From Pseudomonas sp. A34-9 (GTDB lineage: Bacteria; Pseudomonadota; Gammaproteobacteria; Pseudomonadales; Pseudomonadaceae), in the NCBI RefSeq assembly GCF_029543085.1, contig NZ_CP119967.1:2320501-2384500 (forward strand): 64,000 nt of DNA. Reading direction: 5' to 3'. The translations under genes were made by a program, and so were the position numbers. Shown here one piece after another: positions 39,462 to 48,845 of this stretch. Numbering within the stretch: the stretch's first letter is position 1; every line of letters starts with the position of its first letter. The notes beneath the pieces were generated by a model. The model worked only from the letters and a program-made list of their open reading frames with translations. It did no database searches and was not told the DNA's origin.

Positions 39462-40418
39462 ATGAAGCTGCCATTCGCTGGACGTCTTCTTGCTGTCGCT
39501 ATGCTGGCTGCCACAGCCGCCGCACTACCTGTCTCTTCGGCATTCGCCGAATCTGCCGAGAAACCCAAAGTCGCGCTGGTCATGAAGTCACTGGCCAACG
39601 AATTCTTCCTGACCATGGAAGACGGCGCCAAGGCCTACCAGAAAGAACACTCCGCCGATTTCGACCTGATCTCCAATGGCATCAAGGACGAAACGGATAC
39701 TGCCGGTCAGACTCGCATCGTCGAGCAGATGATCCTGGCCAAGGTCAATGCACTGGTCATCGCCCCATCTGACTCCAAGGCCATGGTGCCGGTCATCAAG
39801 AAAGCCGTCGATGCCGGCATCACCGTGATCAACATCGACAATCAGCTCGATCCGGCCGTCGTCAAAAGCAAAAACATCAGCGTGCCCTTCGTAGGCCCGG
39901 ACAACCGTAAGGGCGCGCGCCTGGTCGGTGAATACCTGGCCAAGCAGCTCAAGGCCGGTGACGAAGTCGGCATCATTGAAGGTGTGTCCACGACCACCAA
40001 CGCCCAGCAACGTACCGCTGGCTTCAAGGATGCGATGGACGCTGCGCAGATCAAGATCGTTTCCCTGCAATCCGGTGACTGGGAGATCGACAAGGGCAAC
40101 AAGGTTGCCGCGTCGATTCTCAGCGAATACCCGGACGTCAAGGCGCTGCTGGCCGGCAACGACAGCATGGCCGTCGGCGCCGTTTCCGCAGTACGTGCCG
40201 CAGGCAAAGCTGGCCAGGTACAGGTCGTCGGTTACGACAACATCAATGCCATCAAGCCAATGTTGAAGGACGGCCGCGTGTTGGCCACGGCTGACCAGTT
40301 CGCTGCCAAACAAGCGGTGTTTGGCATCGAAACCGCGCTGAAAATCATCAAGGGCGAGAAAGTCGACAGCGGCGCCAATGGCGTGATCGAAACACCGGTC
40401 GAGCTGGTCACCCAGTAA
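39462..40418 (+). CDS. rbsB: Ribose ABC transporter substrate-binding protein
   Basis: A 318-residue periplasmic binding protein with a signal peptide (1-28, ends AFA) and the type I sugar-binding fold (KVALVMKSLANEFFLTMEDGAKAY). It captures ribose for RbsAC. Residues typical of the ribose pocket occur (Asn and Phe near NEFF, NIDNQ, DNIN). It is the first gene of the operon, 96 bp after the operator, and the rbsA start follows by 56 bp. Highest expression is expected here. Confidence 0.93.
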   Translation: MKLPFAGRLLAVAMLAATAAALPVSSAFAESAEKPKVALVMKSLANEFFLTMEDGAKAYQKEHSADFDLISNGIKDETDTAGQTRIVEQMILAKVNALVIAPSDSKAMVPVIKKAVDAGITVINIDNQLDPAVVKSKNISVPFVGPDNRKGARLVGEYLAKQLKAGDEVGIIEGVSTTTNAQQRTAGFKDAMDAAQIKIVSLQSGDWEIDKGNKVAASILSEYPDVKALLAGNDSMAVGAVSAVRAAGKAGQVQVVGYDNINAIKPMLKDGRVLATADQFAAKQAVFGIETALKIIKGEKVDSGANGVIETPVELVTQ

Positions 40419-40474
40419 GTCTTCTGGCGATACAACGGCGCTCGTCCGTCCGGGCGAGCGCATGGAGAGTTTTT

Positions 40475-42028
40475 ATGTCAGTTTCCGCCCCGAACGCTGT
40501 CCTCTCGGTCAGCGGTATCGGTAAGACCTATGCGCAACCGGTGCTTACCGGCATCGACTTGACGCTGATGCGCGGTGAAGTGCTGGCGCTGACCGGCGAG
40601 AATGGTGCCGGCAAAAGCACCCTGTCGAAGATCATTGGCGGACTGGTCACTCCGACCACCGGCCAGATGCAATTCCACGGCAAGGACTATCGTCCGGGCA
40701 GTCGTACCCAGGCGGAAGAGCTCGGCGTGCGTATGGTCATGCAAGAACTCAATCTGTTGCCGACACTGTCGGTCGCGGAAAACCTGTTTCTCGACAATTT
40801 GCCAAGCAATGGCGGCTGGATCAGCCGCAAGCAATTGCGCAAGGCCGCTATCGAAGCCATGGCGCAAGTCGGCCTCGACGCGATTGATCCGGATACGCTG
40901 GTCGGCGAGTTGGGAATCGGCCACCAGCAAATGGTCGAAATCGCCCGCAACCTGATTGGCGATTGCCACGTGCTGATTCTCGATGAGCCGACCGCGATGC
41001 TGACCGCACGTGAAGTCGAAATGCTCTTTGAGCAGATCACCCGGTTGCAGGCACGCGGCGTCTCGATCATCTACATTTCCCACCGCCTCGAAGAACTCGC
41101 CCGAGTGGCACAGCGCATTGCCGTGCTGCGTGACGGCAATCTGGTCTGCGTCGAGCCGATGGCCAATTACAACAGCGAGCAACTGGTGACGCTGATGGTC
41201 GGTCGTGAGCTGGGCGAGCACATCGACATGGGCCCGCGCAAGATCGGTGCCCCTGCACTGACGATCAATGGCCTGACCCGCTCCGACAAAGTGCGCGACG
41301 TTTCATTCGAGGTACGCGCCGGGGAGATCTTCGGGATTTCCGGATTGATCGGGGCAGGGCGCACGGAACTGCTGCGGCTGATCTTCGGCGCGGATGTCGC
41401 CGACAGCGGCACCATTGCACTCGGCTCGCCAGCCAAAGTGGTCAGTGTGCGCTCGCCAGTCGATGCGGTGCGCAATGGCATCGCGCTGATCACTGAAGAC
41501 CGTAAAGGTGAGGGCCTTCTGCTCAGTCAATCGATCAGTGCCAACATCGCGCTCGGCAACATGCCGGAAATTTCCAGTGGCGGTGTCGTCAACAACGGCG
41601 ACGAAATCGCTTTGGCGCAGCGTCAGATTGACGCCATGCGTATCCGCAGTTCGAGCCCGACACAATTGGTCTCCGAGCTGTCCGGTGGCAACCAGCAGAA
41701 GGTCGTGATTGGCCGCTGGCTGGAACGTGATTGTTCGGTGCTGCTGTTCGACGAGCCGACCCGTGGCATCGACGTCGGCGCCAAGTTTGACATTTATGCC
41801 CTGCTCGGCGAACTGACGCGCCAGGGCAAAGCGCTGGTGGTGGTGTCCAGTGACCTGCGTGAGCTGATGCTGATCTGCGACCGGATCGGCGTGCTGTCGG
41901 CAGGGCGGCTGATTGACACCTTCGAGCGCGACAGCTGGACCCAGGATGACTTGCTTGCCGCCGCGTTCGCCGGCTACCAAAAACGTGATGCGTTGCTCAA
42001 CGAAGCGGCGCCTAGGGATCTCCCATGA
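40475..42028 (+). CDS. rbsA: Ribose ABC transporter ATP-binding protein
   Basis: A 517-residue double ATPase. The first domain has Walker A GENGAGKST (41-49), signature ELGIGHQQMVEIARN and Walker B VLILDEPT. The second domain has the usual degenerate loop GLIGAGRTELL (near 290) with a full ELSGGNQQKVV signature and LLFDEPTRGIDVGAK. This is the layout of sugar importers of the RbsA/AraG/MglA type. It overlaps rbsC by four bases, so they are coupled. Confidence 0.94.
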   Translation: MSVSAPNAVLSVSGIGKTYAQPVLTGIDLTLMRGEVLALTGENGAGKSTLSKIIGGLVTPTTGQMQFHGKDYRPGSRTQAEELGVRMVMQELNLLPTLSVAENLFLDNLPSNGGWISRKQLRKAAIEAMAQVGLDAIDPDTLVGELGIGHQQMVEIARNLIGDCHVLILDEPTAMLTAREVEMLFEQITRLQARGVSIIYISHRLEELARVAQRIAVLRDGNLVCVEPMANYNSEQLVTLMVGRELGEHIDMGPRKIGAPALTINGLTRSDKVRDVSFEVRAGEIFGISGLIGAGRTELLRLIFGADVADSGTIALGSPAKVVSVRSPVDAVRNGIALITEDRKGEGLLLSQSISANIALGNMPEISSGGVVNNGDEIALAQRQIDAMRIRSSSPTQLVSELSGGNQQKVVIGRWLERDCSVLLFDEPTRGIDVGAKFDIYALLGELTRQGKALVVVSSDLRELMLICDRIGVLSAGRLIDTFERDSWTQDDLLAAAFAGYQKRDALLNEAAPRDLP

Positions 42029-43002
42029 AAACTGCATCTCCTGCCGGCAAACGTAGTGGCAACTTCTACGGTCTGGGCACTTATCTGGGCCTGGCCGGTG
42101 CCTTGCTGGCGATGATTGCGCTGTTCTCGGTCTTGAGCAGCCACTTTTTGTCCTATAACACCTTCAGTACGCTGGCCAACCAGATTCCTGATCTGATGGT
42201 GCTGGCGGTCGGCATGACTTTCGTTCTGATCATCGGCGGCATCGACCTTTCGGTGGGCTCGGTGCTGGCACTTGCCGCTTCGACCGTCAGCGTCGCCATT
42301 CTCGGCTGGGGCTGGGGCGTGTTGCCGTCGGCGTTGCTGGGTATGGCTGTGGCGGCACTGGCCGGTACCGTCACCGGTTCTATCACGGTGGCCTGGCGGA
42401 TTCCATCGTTCATCGTCTCCCTGGGCGTGCTGGAAATGGCTCGGGGCCTGGCGTATCAGATGACCGGATCGCGCACCGCGTACATCGGTGATTCGTTCGC
42501 CTGGCTGTCGAATCCGATCGCGTTTGGCATCTCGCCATCGTTCATTATTGCCTTGCTGGTGATCATCATTGCCCAGGCGGTTCTGACCCGCACCGTGTTT
42601 GGTCGCTACCTGATCGGCATCGGCACCAACGAAGAGGCGGTGCGGCTCGCGGGGATCAATCCGAAACCCTACAAGATTCTGGTGTTCAGCCTGATGGGCC
42701 TGCTAGCCGGTATCGCTGCGCTGTTTCAGATTTCCCGTCTGGAAGCTGCCGACCCGAATGCCGGTTCCGGTCTGGAGTTGCAAGTGATCGCGGCTGTGGT
42801 CATTGGCGGCACCAGTCTGATGGGCGGGCGCGGTTCGGTGATCAGCACGTTCTTTGGTGTGTTGATTATCTCGGTACTGGCGGCGGGTCTGGCGCAGATC
42901 GGTGCAACCGAGCCGACCAAACGCATTATCACCGGTGCGGTGATTGTGATCGCGGTGGTGCTTGATACTTATCGCAGTCAGCGCGCCAGTCGCCGGGGCT
43001 AA
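42025..43002 (+). CDS. rbsC: Ribose ABC transporter permease
   Basis: A 325-residue inner-membrane permease with about eight to ten helices (AGALLAMIALFSVLSS, GMTFVLIIGGIDLSVGSVLALAAS, and so on) and the family GGIDLSVGS and EEAVRLAGINP loops that contact RbsA. It forms the channel of the ribose importer. The ATG is inside the rbsA stop (ATGA). The stop is four bases from rbsR. Confidence 0.94.
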   Translation: MKTASPAGKRSGNFYGLGTYLGLAGALLAMIALFSVLSSHFLSYNTFSTLANQIPDLMVLAVGMTFVLIIGGIDLSVGSVLALAASTVSVAILGWGWGVLPSALLGMAVAALAGTVTGSITVAWRIPSFIVSLGVLEMARGLAYQMTGSRTAYIGDSFAWLSNPIAFGISPSFIIALLVIIIAQAVLTRTVFGRYLIGIGTNEEAVRLAGINPKPYKILVFSLMGLLAGIAALFQISRLEAADPNAGSGLELQVIAAVVIGGTSLMGGRGSVISTFFGVLIISVLAAGLAQIGATEPTKRIITGAVIVIAVVLDTYRSQRASRRG

Positions 43003-43005
43003 GAC

Positions 43006-44025
43006 ATGGCAACGATCAAGGACGTGGCAGCTCTTGCAGGGATTTCCTACACGACGGTGTCGCACGTGGTGAACAACACCCGACCTGTCAGTCAGGAGGT
43101 GCGGCTGAAAGTCGAGGCGGCGATCAAGAGCCTCGACTATGTGCCGAGTGCGGTAGCGCGCTCGCTGAAGGCCAAGACCACTGCAACCATTGGCCTGCTG
43201 GTGCCGAACAGTCTCAACCCGTACTTTGCGGAATTGGCCCGGGGCATCGAGGATTATTGCGAGCGTAACGGCTACTGCGTGATCCTCTGTAACTCCGACG
43301 ACAATCCCGAAAAGCAGCGCAGCTATCTGCGTGTGTTGCTGGAGAAGCGCATCGACGGTTTGATCGTCGCTTCCGCTGGCGGTGACAGCGGTTTGGCGCA
43401 GGGGCTGGCGGGCGTGAAAACGCCGATGGTCATTGTCGACCGTGGTCTGGACGGTGTCGATGCGGATCTTGTGCGCATCGACCACGAATATGGCGCTTAC
43501 CTGGCAACCCGGCACTTGCTGGAATTGGGTCACCGCGACATTGCCACTATCGGCGGTCCGGCCAGTACCAGCGTGGCGCAGATGCGTCTGGCCGGATATT
43601 GCCGAGCGCTGAAAGAGGCGGGCATAGAAGTCCGACCGGAGCGCATGCTGGAAAGTGATTTCACCAGTACGGGTGGATACAGCGCAGCGGCGATTCTGCT
43701 TGAGGGGAATCCGCCGAGCGCGATCTTTGCCGGTAACGACATGATTGGTATCGGCGTGCTGCGTGCCGCGGCAGAGCGCAATGTTCGCGTGCCGAGCGAG
43801 TTGTCGGTGATCGGTTTCGACGATATCCAGATGAGCCGTTACGTGTATCCGGCACTCACCACCGTGGGGCAGTCGATCCTGCAGTTGGGCGAGATGGCGG
43901 CCGAAGTCCTGCTGCGAAGGATCGCTACGCCGAATCTGGGCACTGATCAGCGGATCGTGACTCCGAGTATTGTGTTGCGCGAATCGACCGCACCGTTGTC
44001 CGGCGTGTTCACTGAATATCGCTGA
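43006..44025 (+). CDS. rbsR: Ribose operon repressor (LacI family)
   Basis: A 339-residue regulator: helix-turn-helix and hinge in the first 60 residues (TIKDVAALAGISYTTVSHVVNN, ending SLKAKTTATIG), and a sugar-binding core from about 62. It should repress from the palindrome at 39353-39366 and be released by ribose. Lying inside the operon, it sets up a feedback loop. The gene sits between rbsC and rbsK, the usual Pseudomonas order. Confidence 0.92.
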   Translation: MATIKDVAALAGISYTTVSHVVNNTRPVSQEVRLKVEAAIKSLDYVPSAVARSLKAKTTATIGLLVPNSLNPYFAELARGIEDYCERNGYCVILCNSDDNPEKQRSYLRVLLEKRIDGLIVASAGGDSGLAQGLAGVKTPMVIVDRGLDGVDADLVRIDHEYGAYLATRHLLELGHRDIATIGGPASTSVAQMRLAGYCRALKEAGIEVRPERMLESDFTSTGGYSAAAILLEGNPPSAIFAGNDMIGIGVLRAAAERNVRVPSELSVIGFDDIQMSRYVYPALTTVGQSILQLGEMAAEVLLRRIATPNLGTDQRIVTPSIVLRESTAPLSGVFTEYR

Positions 44026-44049
44026 AACCGAATTGACGAGTAATGATGT

Positions 44050-44967
44050 ATGCCAGCAAATGTAGTGGTAATAGGCAGCCTGAACATGGATCTGGTGACC
44101 CGGGCGCCGCGGCTGCCCGTCGGCGGTGAAACGCTGATCGGTCATTCGTTTGCCACGGTTTCCGGCGGCAAGGGTGCCAATCAGGCGGTGGCGGCCGCGC
44201 GTTTGGGTGCGCAGGTCGCGATGGTCGGTTGCGTTGGCAATGACGACTATGGCGTGCAATTACGCAACGCCTTGTTGGCCGAACAGATCGATTGCCAGGC
44301 AGTGAGCGCCGTCGATGACTCCAGTGGTGTGGCGCTGATCGTGGTCGATGACAACAGTCAGAACGCCATTGTCATCGTCGCTGGCGCCAACGGCGCAATG
44401 ACCCCCGCAGTGATCGACCGTTTCGATGCGGTTCTGCAAGCCGCAGAGGTGATCATCTGCCAGCTCGAAATTCCCGATGCCACGGTGGGACATGCGCTCA
44501 AGCGTGCGCGTGCGCTGGGTAAAATCGTCATCCTCAATCCGGCGCCGGCCAGTCGCCCGCTGCCGGCAGACTGGTTTGCCGCAATCGACTATCTGATTCC
44601 CAACGAGAGTGAAGCGAGCGCATTGAGCGGGTTGCCGGTGGACTCGCTGGAAACCGCCGAACGTGCAGCCAGCCATCTGATCGGTATGGGGGCGGGCAAA
44701 GTCATCATTACTCTCGGTGCTCAAGGGTCGCTGTTCGCCAATGGCGAAAGTTTTGAGCATTTCCCGGCGCCGAAGGTGAAGGCTGTCGACACCACGGCGG
44801 CAGGGGACACCTTCGTCGGTGGTTTCGCCGCCGCGTTGGCCAATGGCAAATCCGAGGCCGAGGCGATTCGCTTTGGTCAGATTGCCGCTGCGCTGTCGGT
44901 TACCCGCGCCGGTGCTCAGCCTTCGATTCCAACCCTGTCCGACGTAAAGGCCTTTAAACCCGCATGA
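44050..44967 (+). CDS. rbsK: Ribokinase
   Basis: A 305-residue PfkB-family kinase that phosphorylates ribose to ribose 5-phosphate. The N-terminal [21 protein letters not shown] and [18 protein letters not shown] motifs bind ribose; the C-terminal [17 protein letters not shown] holds the catalytic base Asp and the anion hole. It overlaps rbsD by four bases. Confidence 0.95.
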   Translation: MPANVVVIGSLNMDLVTRAPRLPVGGETLIGHSFATVSGGKGANQAVAAARLGAQVAMVGCVGNDDYGVQLRNALLAEQIDCQAVSAVDDSSGVALIVVDDNSQNAIVIVAGANGAMTPAVIDRFDAVLQAAEVIICQLEIPDATVGHALKRARALGKIVILNPAPASRPLPADWFAAIDYLIPNESEASALSGLPVDSLETAERAASHLIGMGAGKVIITLGAQGSLFANGESFEHFPAPKVKAVDTTAAGDTFVGGFAAALANGKSEAEAIRFGQIAAALSVTRAGAQPSIPTLSDVKAFKPA

Positions 44968-45368
44968 AAAAGACTCCTCTGCTCAATGTTGCCCTGTCAC
45001 GACTGATTGCATCTTTGGGGCACGGCGACATGGTCGTCATCGGTGACGCCGGGTTGCCGGTGCCGCCGGGTGTCGAGTTGATTGATCTGGCGCTGACCCA
45101 CGGCGTCCCGGATTTCATCAGCACCCTGAAGGTCGTGCTCAGCGAGATGCAGGTGGAAAGCCATGCACTGGCCAAAGAAATCTTCGACAAGCAACCGACG
45201 GCGCTGAATACGCTGGACGAGTTGAATGAAGAGGGCGCTCTGGGCCGTCGCGATCTGCTCAGTCACGAGCAATTCAAAGTTCTCAGCCGACAGGCTCGGG
45301 CGATTGTTCGTACAGGTGAATGCCAACCCTACTGCAACATCGTTCTGGTCGCCGGGGTTACGTTCTGA
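44964..45368 (+). CDS. rbsD: D-ribose pyranase
   Basis: A 134-residue enzyme that speeds pyranose-furanose interconversion so the kinase gets the furanose form. The catalytic His20 ([20 protein letters not shown]) and the C-terminal [18 protein letters not shown] segment are present. The start ATG lies inside rbsK, and the nucleoside hydrolase begins 31 bp downstream. Confidence 0.94.
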   Translation: MKKTPLLNVALSRLIASLGHGDMVVIGDAGLPVPPGVELIDLALTHGVPDFISTLKVVLSEMQVESHALAKEIFDKQPTALNTLDELNEEGALGRRDLLSHEQFKVLSRQARAIVRTGECQPYCNIVLVAGVTF

Positions 45369-45399
45369 TTTTCGATTCCACATGCACAAGGAATGCGCC

Positions 45400-46428
45400 A
45401 TGCAACGCTATGCTCAGAAACTGTATCAAATCATCCGGAGCCTGCTGCTTTTGTCCGTAATAACTGCGACCGGCGCTCAGGCGGCGGAGAAAATCGACCT
45501 GATTATCGACACCGACCCGGGTGCCGACGATGTGGTTGCCTTGCTGTTCGCCCTGGCCTCGCCGGACGAGCTGAACATTCGCGCGCTGACCACCGTGGCC
45601 GGCAATGTGCGCCTCGACAAGACTTCACGTAACGCACGACTCGCTCGCGAGTGGGCTGGACGCGAAGATGTACCGGTTTACGCCGGTGCGCCGAAGCCGC
45701 TGATGCGCACGCCGATCTACGCCGAGAACATCCATGGCAAGGAAGGCCTGTCGGGTGTCGCCGTGCACGAACCGAAAAAGGGGCTGGCTGAAGGCAATGC
45801 CGTCAACTACCTGATCGACACGCTGAAAAAAGCCAAGCCGCACAGCATCACCATTGCCATGCTCGGTCCGCAGACCAACCTGGCGCTGGCGCTGATCCAG
45901 GAGCCGGAAATTGTTCAGGGCATCAAGGAAGTGGTGATCATGGGCGGTGCGCACTTCAACGGCGGCAACATCACGCCGGTGGCCGAATTTAACCTGTTTG
46001 CTGACCCGCAAGCGGCTGAAGTGGTCCTGAAAAGCGGCGTGAAACTGACCTACCTGCCGCTGGACGTGACCCACAAGATTCTCACCAGTGACGCGCGCCT
46101 GAAACAGATCGCAGCACTGAACAACAACGCCAGCAAGATTGTCGGTGACATCCTCAACGAGTACATCAAAGGCGACATGGAACACTACGGTATTCCGGGT
46201 GGCCCGGTGCATGACGCTACCGTTGTGGCTTATCTGCTCAAGCCGGAACTGTTCACCGGTCGTTCGGTGAATGTTGTGGTGGATAGTCGTGAAGGGCCGA
46301 CTTTTGGTCAGACCATCGTCGATTGGTACGACGGCCTGAAGGCGCCTAAAAATGCGTTCTGGGTGGAAAATGGCGACGCGCAAGGCTTCTTTGACTTGCT
46401 GACCGAGCGTCTGAAACGCTTGAAGTAA
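45400..46428 (+). CDS. Exported inosine-uridine nucleoside hydrolase
   Basis: A 342-residue hydrolase of the IunH/Rih family that splits ribonucleosides into base and ribose. The calcium/ribose site DTDPGADD lies at 37-44, and the later DVTHKIL and GGPVHDATVVAYLL (with the catalytic-region His/Asp) are intact. Unusually for cytoplasmic Rih enzymes, residues 1-29 form a Sec signal peptide ending AQA. AAGGA before the ATG at 45400 sets the start. As last gene of rbs it should release ribose in the periplasm for RbsB. Confidence 0.9.
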   Translation: MQRYAQKLYQIIRSLLLLSVITATGAQAAEKIDLIIDTDPGADDVVALLFALASPDELNIRALTTVAGNVRLDKTSRNARLAREWAGREDVPVYAGAPKPLMRTPIYAENIHGKEGLSGVAVHEPKKGLAEGNAVNYLIDTLKKAKPHSITIAMLGPQTNLALALIQEPEIVQGIKEVVIMGGAHFNGGNITPVAEFNLFADPQAAEVVLKSGVKLTYLPLDVTHKILTSDARLKQIAALNNNASKIVGDILNEYIKGDMEHYGIPGGPVHDATVVAYLLKPELFTGRSVNVVVDSREGPTFGQTIVDWYDGLKAPKNAFWVENGDAQGFFDLLTERLKRLK

Positions 46429-46434
46429 GGCTGA

Positions 46435-46463
46435 AACCCGCAGGTGCCAATCTGCGGGTTTTT
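46435..46463 (+). terminator. Rho-independent terminator of the rbs operon
   Basis: AACCCGCAG pairs with CTGCGGGTT over an 8-base loop, followed by T. Confidence 0.83.
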
Positions 46464-46773
46464 ATTCTCTCTCGGTATCATGTGCGACCTTGTGGTCATG
46501 CTGATACCGCTCGAACACTTGAGCGATAAACGTTTGTGCGCCCTGTGTTCCCATCGTCTTGACCAGCAGGTCTATGCTGATCAACGCCAGCTCCTCCGGA
46601 CTGCCCGGGCTATATGAGCTGTGCCCCTTCGGCCACAGGACTCTGATGTCGGCGGTGATGCTTACGGTGCTCATGAGTGCGCTCGAAAAGTCGGGAATGT
46701 ATGGCAGCGAGTTAACCATTTTGTCGGGCGTTTGGCACTGCGACTTAGGCATGGACGGAGCGCTATGCGACAC
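46462..46773 (-). CDS. Hypothetical protein (weak)
   Basis: A possible 103-residue protein, MSHSAPSMPKSQC..., with a Ser/Pro-rich N terminus and a helical second half (LALISIDLLVKTMGTQGAQTFIAQVFERYQHDHK). I do not recognise a family. No start has a good ribosome site, and an internal ATG at 46719 would give 85 residues. The second half has protein-like composition, which is the only support. It faces the rbs terminator and runs divergent from the next small gene. Confidence 0.35.
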   Translation of the reverse strand: MSHSAPSMPKSQCQTPDKMVNSLPYIPDFSSALMSTVSITADIRVLWPKGHSSYSPGSPEELALISIDLLVKTMGTQGAQTFIAQVFERYQHDHKVAHDTERE

Positions 46774-46805
46774 TTGGTCTTTTAAGGCTTTCCAAGGATC
46801 GTGCT

Positions 46806-47111
46806 GTGCAGATCGATTTGAACACCCCTGACGGGCTCACGCTCGACGCAGTGCGCCGGTTGCTCGCTTCGGCCAGTGATGACGAACACACGCAACTGCG
46901 CGTGACCAAGGGCGGGATCGCTTACATTTCTTCCGGCGTTACCGGTGGGCAGGATATCGACGGTTTGCTGTTTCGCCTGGAAACCTGGGCCAAGGGTTCA
47001 GGGTACGTGGGCAATGTCGCGGCCAGCGACGAGGTGTGGGTGATGCAGATTTTCAATGCCCTGAAAGACAACTGGCCGAATCCGCCGTATGACTACATCG
47101 ACGTTTACTGA
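46806..47111 (+). CDS. Conserved hypothetical protein, 101 aa
   Basis: A 101-residue soluble protein starting at GTG 46806 with AAGGA upstream. It reads QIDLNTPDGLTLDAVRRLL at the start and DNWPNPPYDYIDVY at the end, with a mix of acidic residues and strands, and no signal peptide or membrane segment. I do not recognise the family, but codon use and the ribosome site support a real gene. It stands alone before the lipoprotein gene. Confidence 0.7.
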   Translation: MQIDLNTPDGLTLDAVRRLLASASDDEHTQLRVTKGGIAYISSGVTGGQDIDGLLFRLETWAKGSGYVGNVAASDEVWVMQIFNALKDNWPNPPYDYIDVY

Positions 47112-47280
47112 GCGCCGTTAATATTCAGTCACGATTGATTGCTGAAGTGGCGCGTGCCGCTCAGGCACACTCGGCGTTTTTCCGGTCGTGGGGCAGGGTG
47201 ATGGCCTTGGCTGTGAAACCAAACGCCGGAATGGCGGTCGCACGATCTCAGCTTAACCATTTTGAAAACAAGGAGGCTTC

Positions 47281-47598
47281 ATGCCTTTGAAGTTCGCGAC
47301 ACTGGGTGCACTTATGGCCGCTGCCATGTTGGCCGGTTGCAGCACGACCTCCAGCGAGTCGGCAAAGGAATCTGCGGCGACCGAAGCCGGTCACAGCCGC
47401 TGTGAAGCAACGGCGGCGGAGTTCGCCATTGGCAAGAAAGCTTCGCCAGAGTTGTTGGAGCAGGCGCGCACCAAAGCCGGAGCGCAAAATGCCCGCTTCC
47501 TCAAGCCGACCGACATGATCACGCTCGAGTACCGCTCTGATCGCCTGAATCTGAACACTGACACCAATCTGGTGGTCACTCGCGTCAACTGCGGCTGA
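47281..47598 (+). CDS. Lipoprotein with I78-type peptidase-inhibitor domain
   Basis: A 105-residue lipoprotein: signal MPLKFATLGALMAAAMLAGC with lipobox LAGC (Cys20), a Ser/Ala linker, then CEATAAEFAIGKKASPELLEQARTKAGA and LEYRSDRLNLNTDTN...VNCG. This matches small I78-family peptidase inhibitors, with a Cys41-Cys104 disulfide. It probably protects the envelope from a protease. AAGGAGG precedes the ATG. A terminator shared with the cold-shock gene follows. Confidence 0.82.
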   Translation: MPLKFATLGALMAAAMLAGCSTTSSESAKESAATEAGHSRCEATAAEFAIGKKASPELLEQARTKAGAQNARFLKPTDMITLEYRSDRLNLNTDTNLVVTRVNCG

Positions 47599-47624
47599 TC
47601 GCTCACCGCTTTTGTTGCAGGCAT

Positions 47625-47656
47625 AAAAAACCCCGTCACATGGACGGGGTTTTTTT
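47625..47656. terminator. Bidirectional terminator between I78 gene and csp gene
   Basis: AAAAAACCCCGTC pairs with GACGGGGTTTTTT around ACATG; both flanks are A or T runs. Confidence 0.88.
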
Positions 47657-47670
47657 AGTGCGCGCAGAAA

Positions 47671-47883
47671 TTACTCTGGGCGAACCTGTGCAGCTTGCAT
47701 ACCCTTTTGGCCTTTCTCAGCCACGAAAGAGACGGTCTGGCCTTCTTTCAGGCTTTTGAAACCGTCGGATTCGATAGCTTTGAAGTGTACGAACAGGTCG
47801 TCACCGCCACCTTGAGGAGTGATGAAGCCGAAGCCTTTTTCATCGTTGAACCACTTAACGGTGCCGGTTTGGCGATTAGACAT
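47671..47883 (-). CDS. Cold-shock protein (CspA family)
   Basis: A 70-residue OB-fold nucleic-acid chaperone with both RNA-binding motifs: [12 protein letters not shown] (RNP1) and DLFVHF (RNP2). It melts mRNA secondary structure; CspA/CapA-type members respond to cold or growth phase. GGAGAT lies before the ATG. The 290-bp gap upstream, without a gene, is long enough for the extended 5' leader typical of cold-shock mRNAs, although I did not find the cold box. Confidence 0.92.
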   Translation of the reverse strand: MSNRQTGTVKWFNDEKGFGFITPQGGGDDLFVHFKAIESDGFKSLKEGQTVSFVAEKGQKGMQAAQVRPE

Positions 47884-48171
47884 GGTGTATCTCCAAGAAA
47901 CATATATTTTTCAGTACTGTGCTGCTCAGGCCAACTGGGCACACCCGGGTATCATAGTCGAAATGTTCGCTTTGGTAGCCCCCCGGACGTGCTGTTTGCC
48001 AATCGGTCGTGTTTTCTTTACTGCCTGATTCCGCTGGAAGCCCCGGTTTACAAGGCTTTTGGCAGAACGTAAAGACAATAAAAAAACCTGTAAAACCTGC
48101 ATAAATCGTCTGAAAAGGCTCAAAATCAGCCCGTTTCAGGGGCGCTGAGCCGACTCAAAAGGTTTTTTCGA

Positions 48172-48474
48172 TCACTTTTTCGCCGGTGTGTTTGCCTTGC
48201 ATTTGGCAATCTGGCCCAGTGCTTTCTGCTGCAGTTCAGGGGTGGCCTTGTTGTCCATCAGGGCCTGGATGTCGGCAGCAGGATAAGACTTGATGGCATC
48301 AGCGCCACAAGCGCAGTGCGATTTGGCCGCAGCAGCGCCAATTTGCGGAGTTGCCGCTTGAGTGCACTGCGCCATGTACTTCTCACGCTCGCCCTTCGGC
48401 CAGTCGGCGTGGGCGCTCAATGGCAGCAGCATAACGATAGGGGCGACGACGGCGAACAGGGTATTCAGACGCAT
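48172..48474 (-). CDS. Exported hypothetical protein with four cysteines
   Basis: A 100-residue protein with a signal peptide (MRLNTLFAVVAPIVMLLPLSAHA, cleavage after residue 23) and a mature part with cysteines in QCTQAATPQIGAAAAKSHCACGADAI and IAKCKAN that could form two disulfides. AAGGAG precedes the ATG at 48474; an ATG eight codons upstream lacks a good site. Periplasmic; family not known to me. It is divergent from thrS. Confidence 0.72.
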   Translation of the reverse strand: MRLNTLFAVVAPIVMLLPLSAHADWPKGEREKYMAQCTQAATPQIGAAAAKSHCACGADAIKSYPAADIQALMDNKATPELQQKALGQIAKCKANTPAKK

Positions 48475-48845
48475 GCGAGGATGCTCCTTGTGGGTCAATG
48501 TCTTGTTATCTGAGGGCTGAAGAGGCCATCAAGTTCAGCACTCTGGCATAAAAACAGACGATTTGCCTTGTGATCAAACAGAGGCATAAGTGACCGCTCA
48601 TCTGTGCTAGGATGCCGGGCTCAAGCGTTCTCAGGCTCCGGATGACCTTCAGTCCCGACATCGGTCAACGTGCGAATATTTTGATTTGAATCCCAGTCAC
48701 TCTGGTTCGGTTTTCCGGTTGGCCGCAAGGCTCCTGCCGCTGTAAGGCAGGCGTTCGTCATTGAATGGCCTGGATCGGATCTTGTACTGGCTCATCCCAA
48801 CCCACGTGACCTTTGGTAGGGGTCACCACTAGGAGAGGAGGCGCC
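48475..48845. other. thrS upstream/leader region, no gene
   Basis: No coding capacity. CCTGCC (48733-48738) and GGCAGG (48746-48751) form a small hairpin about 100 bp before thrS, and TAGGAT (48608-48613) could be a -10 box. In E. coli ThrRS represses its own mRNA through tRNA-like hairpins here; whether this leader does so is an inference. Confidence 0.4.
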
